A DNA stretch of 64,000 nucleotides from Anthostomella pinea (taxonomy: Eukaryota; Ascomycota; Sordariomycetes; Xylariales; Xylariaceae), in contig CAUWAG010000007.1 of NCBI GenBank assembly GCA_963556695.1, forward strand, positions 2,418,001 through 2,482,000, given 5' to 3'. A program made the position numbers and the translations under genes. Shown piece by piece: positions 54,858 to 64,000 of this stretch; within the stretch, counting starts at the first letter, position 1; each line of letters starts with the position of its first letter. The notes beneath the pieces are model-generated. The model ran no database searches. It had not been told where the DNA came from and saw only the letters and a program-made list of their open reading frames with translations.

Positions 54858-57149
54858 TCAACCAACCTCGACGCGATGCTTACCGCCCTCGCCGCGTAAT
54901 GCGAAAAGCTGCCTGCCACCACTCCCCTGAACGACATCTACGAGGCTCCTCTTGGCGACCCGGCCATCAACCACCACCTTCACGGCGTTACCATGCTCGA
55001 GGCCCGATAACAACACCTCGCCCGTGGTACCGAGCGGCGTCTCGTAGATAATCACGTAACTGCCGTCGCTCTGCACCGTCCAATTGGCAGAGAACTTGCC
55101 AAGGCTGGTTGTGAAGCCGCCTTCCACATGCGTCAAGCCTCCAAACTGCGGCGCGAGCCGCCAGGTCGAGCCAGCCATGCCCGTCACGCTCAGCCCGACG
55201 ATGTGCTCTGTCAACGCCGTGACCGGGCCCGTCGACCACCCGTAGGCGTGCGATGTGTACGAGTAATTTTCCTCGTATCCAGCGTCGTGTCGGTAGCCGA
55301 AGGTGCCATCGGTGAGGTAGCCCTCGATCATGGTCGACTGCGTGCCGTTCTCGTTGGCCAAATAAAAGCCCCAGCTCGAACGGATCAGCTCGAGAGCTCG
55401 CTCCGCCTGTCCGGCTACGAGGTGGGCTTGGATCTCGAAGGAGGAAATAAACGGAGAGATCTCGCCCGGCAGCTCGGGGGATTCGGCTCCTATGGGCGTC
55501 CAGTTCTGGGTGAGCCACGAGGATATGTCCTGGGCCTGCTCCGACGAGGCGTTTACCACATCGAAGAGGACAGCTAATGAGTTGCCGTCCTGGGCATACA
55601 ACCCGTTCGCGTAATCCCCATAATTGTCCTTGAAAGCGCCGAAATCCGGATCCCATAACTTTGCATTGACGGATTCATTAAGACCTGCTGCCGCGTTGAG
55701 CCACGTGGTGTTCAACCCGGTGTTGTCTCCCACCCATTCTGCCAGTGTAGCACCAGTCACCAATGTGCGATATGCCAGCATCTGCGCAGCAGCCAGGTAT
55801 CCGGTGGAATTGAACCGTCCCCAGTCGTTCGGCCAATCGCTAATGTCGACGAGATCCCGAGACCCGTCGAACTGGGTCGCCAGGAAAGTCATGCTCGCAG
55901 GTAACCCGACCAGTTCTCCCGCATGAAGGCTACGTCACCGGAATACAGAACGTAGTCATACGTCCCAATCATCGTTCACCTGTGTTTGTGTGTCAGGGGT
56001 GGAAGCACAAGGACACGTGTGGGTGTTCTTACATGTGATACGCATCACTGCCTGAAGCGCTGAGTGGAGGACCCGAGAACGGGAGCTATCCTGTGTCTGA
56101 CTACAACTGCCAAGTCAGTGACCCGACCTGGGCAAGCCTTACGGAAGGTCATGTCGTTTACCCCGGCCAGGGGTGCTGGCCGGGGTAGTTAGATAACGAA
56201 CCTGGGTGTTATACAACGTCTGCAAGGCGTTCTTCACACTCCTAAACGTTTGTCAGCCGTGACACAAGGCGCTTAGTGAGACAACCTACTCGATACCGTC
56301 GGTGCTGTAGAAAGCGGCCGGGATGGCCACGGCCATGTCACCAGGCCAAACGGTCCTGTCTCGTTTCGCTCCATCGGTGTTGATCGTGTCTCCTGGGCCG
56401 AGCTCCCCGGTATTGAGCCACGCCTCGTCAGGGAGAGGCCAAGCCCTTCCAGTCAATGGGTGGATAGCGTCGACTTGCAGCGTATAAGCCCCGCTGTACC
56501 AGATCTGGTTGAGCAAGTCGTCGTTGCTGTGAAAGTATCCTTGGTAGGCCTGAAGATTCGACCAGGTGGGCTGGAAGGATAACTCCAGGTTGACATTGGT
56601 GATCGTAGCGGAGGCAGCGTCTCCCACCAAGAACAGGGTCATATAACAAAACCCGCCTCGAAGATTCTCGTCCGGCATAACGTACGTATAGTTCCCGGCC
56701 GACGAGAAATTGCCATAGATGGCACCGTCTGGTCTGCTATAGTCGCCATTACTAAAATCCGAGTCCCAGCCAACCCAGTTCTTCGCCTCCGTGAAGGCCA
56801 AGCCGATGGCGCCGGCACCGTTGACGGATGAGACTTCATACTGGAGTGTCACGATGCTGCCAACTTCCTTGCCGAAATCTAGGTATACTTCTGACTGATT
56901 GCTGGCGAGTGTGAAAGTGGTTGGCCATGAGCCGACTTCTTCGCCGGTGCTCAGGTCGAAGATAGTCGCGGGACTTATGGTGCGCGATGCGGGCGCGAAG
57001 ATATCTGCTTCCCATTCACCGGGGAATGCCGCTGTAATGATGTCGGAGCAGGGTGTGTCCCGCCAGCAAGTCTGGGAAGAAACATGTTTTGCGCAAAGAA
57101 TAAACCAAATGGTAATAGTGCTGAAGCAAAGCAAGTATGAGGATGCCAT
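54858..57149 (-). pseudogene. secreted GH78 alpha-L-rhamnosidase, decayed by three lesions
   Basis: GH78 enzymes release terminal rhamnose from plant glycosides and pectin. Exons on the complement: 56290-57149, 56202-56241, about 56033-56100, and 55979 down to 54858. Residues 1-25 are a signal peptide (YLLCFSTITIWFILCAK core). Recognisable barrel segments include QVDAIHPLTGRAWPLPDEAW, PFSGPPLSASGSDAYH, IGTYDYVLYSGDVAFMRENW, LVDISDWPNDWGRFNSTGYL, SPFISSFEIQAHLVAG and HAYGWSTGPVTAL. Lesions: TAG at 56086-56088 (expected a residue in DTG-x-LPFSG), TGA at 55976-55978 (expected Trp in YHxWTMIGTY), and a missing base at 55892-55894 between LRA and MTFL. The first could be hidden in an intron by using GATAG as acceptor; the other two cannot. 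The family is firm; loss of function is inferred. Confidence 0.8.
56159..56187. repeat. perfect hairpin in GH78 intron 2
   Basis: TACCCCGGCCAG, a 5-base loop GGGTG, then the exact reverse complement CTGGCCGGGGTA. It lies wholly inside the intron between exons 2 and 3 (56101-56201) and is much more GC-rich than its surroundings. Confidence 0.75.
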
Positions 57150-60100
57150 GATGAGAGCGAACGGCCAGTCGGCCCAGAAACGATGTTGGTTTGGTAAGAA
57201 AGCAAGGAGCGGAGGAAGTCGATGGGAGTCGGTTTAATAGTATATAAAGTATTCGCCCTTTCCCAGGTGCCATTGATGAGCACCCAAGGGTCCCGAGTCA
57301 AACCCGCAGATATGGTGATCCCCGCGTGACTGATCAACAGCATACCTCTGGTTCCCGTCCTGCAGCGAGACCTGCCGCTCTACTGCAGCCAGACACCCAC
57401 ACCGCTCTGTCCTCTCACCTCCAAGCCAACTCAAAGAGTGATCACTCGTACGTAGTATGCGCGGCGCACCCAATACCCAATGGGTGGCCGCATCGTGTGT
57501 CATGCTGCGTATGCGCATCAGCCATGTTTGCACCGAGGGGTGCGTCTGCTGCTCCCCGAAAGTCCTGCGCGAACCCTGCGGGCGGGGTGGTGGCAGGTTG
57601 ATGGGCGGGACGCATCTCGGATCACGCGCCCGAGACTCAGCTCACGCTTCTCCGGGGTCCACCCGGGATCTTCTGTCATCACTTTCCGCAATAGGTAGGT
57701 TTTCTGCAATGGGTAGGTGTTACAAAAACCGCTTCTCTGATGGTTGATTAGTCAGAGAGGTCGTCGAAGGGCATACCTACTTGATATGATTTAGTTGTTC
57801 TTTGAGGTCGTGCATACATCGGCCATCTTAAGACTTTTCTTCCAGATCTGTACTCGTATAGGGCGTATCTGCGAGGTCGCCTGATACTGGGATTCGGCAA
57901 TCCTTCCGACACGTGCTCCACTACTCGGCTGGTGACGACCTCCAGACCGGGGCTCCGTCCGGATGGTTCAAGCCTTCCGGACCGTTATTTTTTATGGTGG
58001 ATCTGTCTTACATCCATGTGCTGTGCTAATGTCTAGCCTCACCTGTCAATGCGAGCGGTGTCTCACTGGGAGAGCCAGGAATTGACTTCACCGGCTCTTC
58101 ATTGGTTTGGTTGCAAACCAGTTCTATTACCGACGCATGTTGCCCTGGCCTTCGGCAAGTCGTGTGGCTCTCAAACCCGGCCAAACCGGAGGCGGGCTGG
58201 GAAAAGGGGGGGTAGGCACGCGATGGCGAACACCGAACGACGATCCCATCATGTGACACTCCCAACACCCCTCGAAGCCGCCGTGGCCGGAACATGGGAC
58301 CCAACTGCACCAAGGCGGTCCGGATGCGTTATCTTCGCAGTTGACTGCTCGCCATCGACAGTTTCTCCATACATACCCTATCCTCCACACCTAATAATCC
58401 GTATCGTCGGTCATGCCAGCGTCGGGAAAAGCACGATACCATCCACGTTCTTCTGACTGACGGATATCTCAGGCGGAGATGTCACGATCGACGGCCAGAT
58501 CTGTCTCCACCGTCCCCGATCTTGGCATGGCGATCATTCACTTGGACTCCATTCTCTTCTAACGCGGGGATCGGCTCGAGCCTCGACCCGTTCAACGAGG
58601 CTTCCGACCTGGGGAGCTCTGCAACGCGCTTTGCCAGGCATGTCTGAGTTTCGGGGCCGTCCGTCTCCAAGCAAGGCCGCGAGGCGCGCATCCTGCTCGT
58701 GGCCGGGGTCACGAGCATTGTCGATCCGGAGACGGACGCGCAGGTCCAGATGGTCCAGAGCCCATCTAGTCACTCCGTAACAACCCCATTCTCCCCACAC
58801 ACTTCTCGCTCAACACCATAAATATCAGCGAGGATAACACTGATCATCCCTTCAGACCAGTAACCTCTCTGGCCAGCAACTGATACTACATCGCGTATCA
58901 AAGTAAGACTTCCCTTCCTGCCGCCTCTCCTGGTGCCTCTCCTGGTGCCTTTCCTGGTGCCTTTCCTGGTGCCTTTCCTGGTCGCTTTTATCGGTCCCCT
59001 TTCCGTCTTGACTCTTCGTGTCCCCTTAGCCTTCTCAACCGGAGGTCCGGAGACGCTGGCCATGGGGTTAGGCGGGGAAGACGATGCTTCATTCAGCGTG
59101 ATGTGTGACAGCAATGGAACCACCGGAAAGAGTTTATCCGACGATGATGACAGCGAACACTGCCGTTGATGGGTTGGCAGGGCTTTGTATCACGTGTGTA
59201 TTTCCTTCTAGATAGTCAGCCTGTCTCGTACGCCAAACGGTTTCGATCGATCTTGTAGAGAGAGGCCAGGTACTCTCTGATTTCCTCCTCTGGGAAGCTG
59301 AGTGCGCAGCAGGCCAACGCAAGGCAAACGTCCTTGTCTCAATCCCTCCCGAGATAATTACAGGTAGAACCGACGTGAGGAAGTAAACAGGGGCTGAATT
59401 CAGGGCTCAAATGACACTGTTATTGGCAGGCCTTCGCTGCTTTGAGAGATAAGACAGTGACAGAAGTCCGCTGGTATGATCTGCGGCTTTCAATGGACTT
59501 CTTGAAGGATGACTGCGAACATACCAAGGTCTTCCTGCATCTCACCTGCCTTGTTGTTCTTTTATACACTTCTTATCGAAACGAAGGTCATTCGATGAAG
59601 CAAAATGGGTATAGTACCCGGCAATGCCGGAGTTGCGGGAAGCCCGAAGGTCGGGCCGGGCGAAATGACCCCGTCGGCTTCTTGTGGGACTATCCTTGAA
59701 ATGATGTGTTCTTAGCTTCTAGTTATTCGTGAACTAATGATAAGGTATACTACTACAGTACGTGATGCCACTGTCGTGTAAGGGTTGAGTTTGGGAGCCA
59801 CGGAGCCCATCAAGCCCCTGTATTGTTTGATTTGTTGGGTTTGAAAGTCAGCATGCAGCAGTGGCAAGGTAGCCCTCAGGGGTGATGATGGAGAGGAGTC
59901 AAAGTGAGGCTGAAGTTGCAGCGAAGATCGTGTTAGGTAGGTGTAGGTGTCTGGTGTACTACCTGCGCTGGGGAGACAGATTGCGGGCTGTGTACTGTCA
60001 CTTCAGCATTACATCCCGTGAGGAACTTTAGTCTCTGCAATTGTGTTGGCTTATTAATTACCATTGGCGCTTAAAGCGCATCTATGAAAAGCAGAGGCTC

Positions 60101-61823
60101 ACTCACGTGACGTTACAACAACAGAAGTAATGGTGCTTCAAGTATCACAGATGGACATTGGCTGTTGGTTCATCTGCTGAAGAAGAATAATTGGACGTTG
60201 GTGATCAGTTTCCACGCCTGAATCATTGATGTGGGAACAACCCGACAGATTGGATCGGGGAACCCACGATAACAGCCTTTGGGATGTGCCTTTCCGCCTC
60301 GCATCTTCTGCGATCTCCCGTCCAAGGACAGGGTCAGCAACGAAATGGTGCAGGAGACCAATAGCTTGTTGCTGGGACTATGAGTCGCTAATTTGTCGCG
60401 AATAAAAGCTTCGCCAGCTCCGAAAGTCTTGTTCGTGCTTATTACCGTAGGCCTCCACCATCGGATCTATCCGGTGACCAGCAGGCATGGAAGAGGTTAT
60501 CTTCACTGTTGTGTTGTAAGATAAAAGTCGCACTGACCCAAGTTCAGCTCTGAAGGGACAATAACTGCTGTAAACACAAACCCTTTCTTTGTCATGTACA
60601 CAGACAGGCGACAGGTAGGCCTGATGCGTCCTGATCCCCTGATCCCCTGATCTGTCCTTTGTTCGGTACCTAATTGATTGGATTGGATGTGGATTGCAAC
60701 TCATGATGCCACAACAGGCACAGTCCCAGAATTGATACTTTGAATTAATAAAAGGACAAGATGGATCGGCTAGATTCCCCAGCGCCACCCGCAGTTCAAA
60801 TGGGCAAGTCCAGAGCGGCAGAGCGGGCGCTTTCACAGCGGTGAGGGTCCTTCATGTTATCACACACGTGACAGCGGCCTGTTTTAGGGGGCGCAAACAG
60901 GGCCTGGCGCATGTGCTCACTGCATGTGCTCAGTGCAGCAGCGCTGAAGGACCTGGGGCATTTGATTGCGCTAATGCACAGGGCGGAGGCACCCACCTGC
61001 CTCGCCTGCACGGAGGTAGCAGGTACATCTGTACTTCAGCCCCGGGACTGTCGACTTTGTGACAGCCCGGCAAAGAGGTTGGCCTTGATCGTTCGTCCAT
61101 TCACTCATTCACCCGTCCACCGGATTGACAGCCTCGGGCACACCTTACATATCCTTCCTACATACATACAGTAGCACCGCTGTAGGTACATGTAGGGTAG
61201 GATTGGACCACGGCGAACCTGACGGCATCATGATTCCCATCTCGAATATCACCCATGTCTAACTCGCTCCCAACCCCATTTCGACAACTCAACTGTATAC
61301 CCATATACAGCACGGCATACGAGCCTCGACCGACGAACCTCAACACCACCCCTTATCCCCACCACGGACCAGCGCTGAGGCAGCTGTCGCAGTCACAAAC
61401 ACCGTAGCGTAAGCCTACGCGCAAGCCTACGCGCAGCGCCACCGTGCCGGGGCAGATCTGGATTTCGTCGTTTGCATGCGTTGAACATCTCGAACTCCCC
61501 ACGGCATTGTCACCTTCATGGTACTGCCGCAACTCGGTCGAGACTCTGCTTCGCGCAACCCGACAAGATAGCAAAGGGGGATTGGAGGTATCGACCCTGC
61601 CGAGGTCGCGATAAACGCTCTCAATGATGGTACGGCCCCTTTCCACCAAGTGTTCTTCGCATCTCTGTGCTGGGATAAGGTTCGGCTACTTCAGGAGCAT
61701 ACCCACGGATACCCAGAGATGTGCTCTACACACTTGTTGGAGGAACTATCAATTGTCACATGATTACAAGGCGCCGCCGGCCTAGGTGCTAAGTCTTGCG
61801 CGACTAACGTGCCTTCATTGCAG
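57150..61823. other. 4.7-kb intergenic region, no confident gene
   Basis: Many short ORFs on both strands lack family features. Noted inside: a Walker-A-like peptide IVGHASVGKSTI near 58400-58437 followed at once by a stop, the 12-bp minisatellite at 58924-58983, and a short direct duplication (AAGCCTACGCGC) near 61411-61436. Some may be gene relics. The distal kilobase probably contains the promoter, leader and first exon of the ZDS-like gene. Confidence 0.45.
58924..58983. repeat. 12-bp minisatellite, five units
   Basis: Units CCTCTCCTGGTG (two) and CCTTTCCTGGTG (three, the last ending in C). On the minus strand it gives a basic (Arg/Thr/Lys/Gly) repeat in a 117-codon frame (58770-59123) that I could not assign to any family. 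Confidence 0.85.
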
Positions 61824-64000
61824 ACCTCCCGACGACCCCGCGATATCGGTGGCAGCTTTGCAAGCCGACGCGGCCATGCTAACCAACTGTCCATATCCGA
61901 TTCGAGCCATCACATTACCGAGACCATCGGGACCATGTACGGCGATGACGATGACGACCAGCACAGTGATTCGCGACCCATGAGCTTCATCGCTGCCCCT
62001 CGCGGAGGTGAGCAGATCCCCGACCGTCGTGGACCCGAACCCCCTTCTCCAGAGGAACATCCACTTCGCCTTGTTCGGTCGACCTCAGACAAGACGAGCA
62101 GTCAGGGTCCTCCTCACTCTCCCGGCGGTCCCAACGGAAACCCGCCGACTAAATCCCATACACTTCCCTTGCGGATGCCAAGTCAGAGGAGTACAAGAAA
62201 TGATGGGGGATCTAGCCCGGTATCTTCCATTGGGCCTATGTCGCCAACGTTGCGTGACATGCGGGAAGCCTCCGAGTATCCGTTAACCAATATCGACAAT
62301 CCAAACGACATAGCTCAGGAGCTCAGCAACCTGCAGGCCTTGCGTCGCATGTCCATGGACGTTTCGAATAACAGCGATCCTGACATTATTCCCTACCAGG
62401 GAATGTCTCTTGTGGTGATGCCTTCAGTGGCGCCCAGTGGTGACGACGAAGAGGGAGACCCATCGAGGTTGCTGTGGGTCCCGGCTGGCGTTCACCCTGA
62501 GTTGTCTCCGAGCGAGTTCAAGAATTTCGTCGAGAAACGGGTGCAGTCCATGAAGAGACGATCGGGGGAATCAACGCTTTCGGTGGACGGTCTAGACAGG
62601 AGCAATTCTGGGAGCTTGAGGAGAAAGAAGTCTATGCTTTCGAGACAGATCAACAGTGCTCCAGGCCAGGGGGTTGAAGGATATGTGGACGGCGCCGAAC
62701 GGCTGGAGAGGAAGAGGTCGCAAGGACAATCCAGACATGCTCCTTCCGAATTGACAATCGACGAACTTGTCAAGGACCCGACCAAAGCGGTCCGGAAGCT
62801 TACCCTCGAATCGCAAGCTAGGGATGATACTTCCAACATGGATGACATGCCAATATTACCAGCGGCGCCAGGCGTGGGCTTACGCCGTTCGACGCGCACT
62901 ACATATCGGAAGGGTGGGAGCTTGAAGAATCGACTAGGCGGCAGCGCTTTGAGATCGGAGGAACGTCTGCCTTTCTCGAAGCGTATAGCAGCAAGGAAGA
63001 CTGAAGAAGAGACTGGTGGATCGACTGTGACTGAATCACCTATTGAAGCGCCAAAAGGGTTTGGTTTGTCACGCGTGCAATCAGAACCAATTTCAGCGGA
63101 GAACTTTTCGCGGCCGACCAGATCGGTACGGCGACAGCAAACTTTCACACAGGATCCCAAGACCGACCCCTATGAAAGCAGTGAACAACAAGATATCCAA
63201 GAATCGCAGCAGAGCCAGACCATGCCTTCGAGACCGCCAGCATCAGGGCGCAAGCCACCTAACGAACCCGCGAGGTCGTCCATCCCTGTACCACAGATTA
63301 TCGAAACTCCAGCAATAGAGAAAGAGCCCGAACCGCAGTCTACCGATCATAGAAGACCCTTCCCCGAAAGGTCCTCTTCACAAAAAAATATTGTCCAGCC
63401 TACATCTCCTCCGCCTTCGTCAATACCTGCTGAACCTCCAGCACGCTCCAGTAGACGCCCAAATTACGGCCAGCCGCTTCAAACTTCAACTCAACCACAA
63501 GCTTCAAATAAAACTTCGCACACCAAAGGATCTCGAAGTGGCTCAAACCAGACCATCACAGACATGAAGCAAAATCCCACACCCTTGCCAGGTAGCGGTG
63601 GTGGTAATAACAGGACAGACACTTCGAGCTTGACCTTCATCCCTACGTTCTCCTCTGAGGAAAAGAAACCGGAGAAGAAGAGTAAGAAAGACAAAGGTGA
63701 CTCTGATGGCGGATCTTCCAAAGGTGCATCGTGGAAATGGTTCCAGAAGAGCGATGATAAGGAGAAGAAGAAGAAGGACGAGGAGAACCGGAAGTCCAAG
63801 ACGAAGACCTTTGTTGAGAAAGCGCATGACAATGTCCGGCTCGACGTTCTTCAGACTTCGATCGACACAGCACTACATAAAGGCCGGGAGAGCCTGCTAC
63901 TGGATCGGGACAATGTCGACAGCAAGCTGGAAGAGGAGAGAAGAAAGGAAAGCAGTCGCAAATCCGGAGAGCAAAAGAAGGAGAAAGATGGCCTGTTCGC
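61824..64000 (+). CDS. probable ZDS-family regulator (Zds1/Zds2-like), 3' end outside the window
   Basis: Open reading frame of 725 codons running off the edge. It follows a good acceptor (GACTAAC branch, TTGCAG at 61818-61823); exon 1 may be as short as ATG ATG at about 61625-61628 before GTACGG, but this is unproven. The protein is long, basic and Ser/Pro-rich. Best-conserved segments: DPSRLLWVPAGVHPELSPSE, FKNFVEKRVQSMKRRSGE, GSLRRKKSMLSRQI, VEGYVDGAERLERKRS, ELTIDELVKDPTKAVRKLTL, and DNVRLDVLQTSIDTALHKGR with ESLLLDRDNVDSKLEEERR. The 'LLWVPxxxHPE' box fits fungal ZDS proteins, which restrain PP2A-Cdc55 and act in polarity and mitotic exit. The diagnostic C-terminal domain would lie beyond the window, so the name is tentative. 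Confidence 0.55.

Noticed and set aside
58770..59123. Basic repeat protein on the minus strand
   Set aside because: Only the 12-bp minisatellite gives it character; no start context, introns or family support.

Overview
The window is nuclear DNA of a filamentous ascomycete (Pezizomycotina-type). Genes carry short introns of about 50-80 bp with GT-AG ends and CTAAC/CTGAC branch points. Products are typical of moulds (cytochrome P450, GH78, Git1-type transporter, STAND-like N-terminal domain, Rtt107/Brc1, Ndc80). Gene-rich DNA of moderate GC is broken by AT-rich islands that look like transposon remains decayed by RIP (C-to-T at CpA).

Layout. 1-10.7 kb is an accessory-like stretch: a decayed P450, an unassigned 353-aa protein, an intronless GH94 phosphorylase of bacterial type behind a 26-bp perfect palindrome, a frameshifted F-box gene and a secreted cysteine-rich protein. 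12.4-16.9 kb is mostly housekeeping: ubiquitin-conjugating enzyme Ubc8, a Yju2/Saf4-type splicing factor and a membrane-anchored hemerythrin-like protein. 17.7-24 kb holds a drug/polyamine-type MFS transporter, a small secreted protein and a Git1-like glycerophospholipid transporter. 26.8-36.4 kb has Pex11, PRPP synthetase, a divergent zinc-less Fpg glycosylase and a conserved disordered protein. 37.4-41.3 kb has a STAND-type N-terminal-domain protein without NACHT, a 9-bp minisatellite and a cupin. 41.6-43.5 kb is an AT-rich relic block with a gene remnant beside it. 43.5-47.6 kb has an OB-fold-like protein and Ndc80. 47.8-49.8 kb is a nest of four solo LTRs in AT-rich DNA. 50-57 kb has Vps25, Rtt107/Brc1 and a decayed secreted GH78 rhamnosidase. 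The last 4.7 kb before a probable ZDS-family gene (61.8 kb to the window edge) holds no confident gene.

Most interesting points. (1) ubc8 can be read in its conserved frame only with a single-nucleotide exon (T at 12768), and keeps the family's helix length only with a 3-nt exon (12618-12620); every flanking intron has good splice and branch signals. (2) Three genes (P450, F-box, GH78) carry small inactivating lesions, and three of the four premature stops fit CAG-to-TAG change. (3) The GH94 gene looks horizontally acquired and has a large palindrome 51 bp before its first ATG. (4) Three well-formed solo LTRs with exact 5-bp target duplications, plus a fourth with an imperfect one, lie within 1.8 kb. 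(5) A (Gly-Lys-Asp)-type minisatellite is made of exactly seven AAG units followed by seven AAA units.

No operon, CRISPR array, rRNA or tRNA gene is visible. All coordinates of spliced genes are my own reading of splice signals and protein-family conservation.
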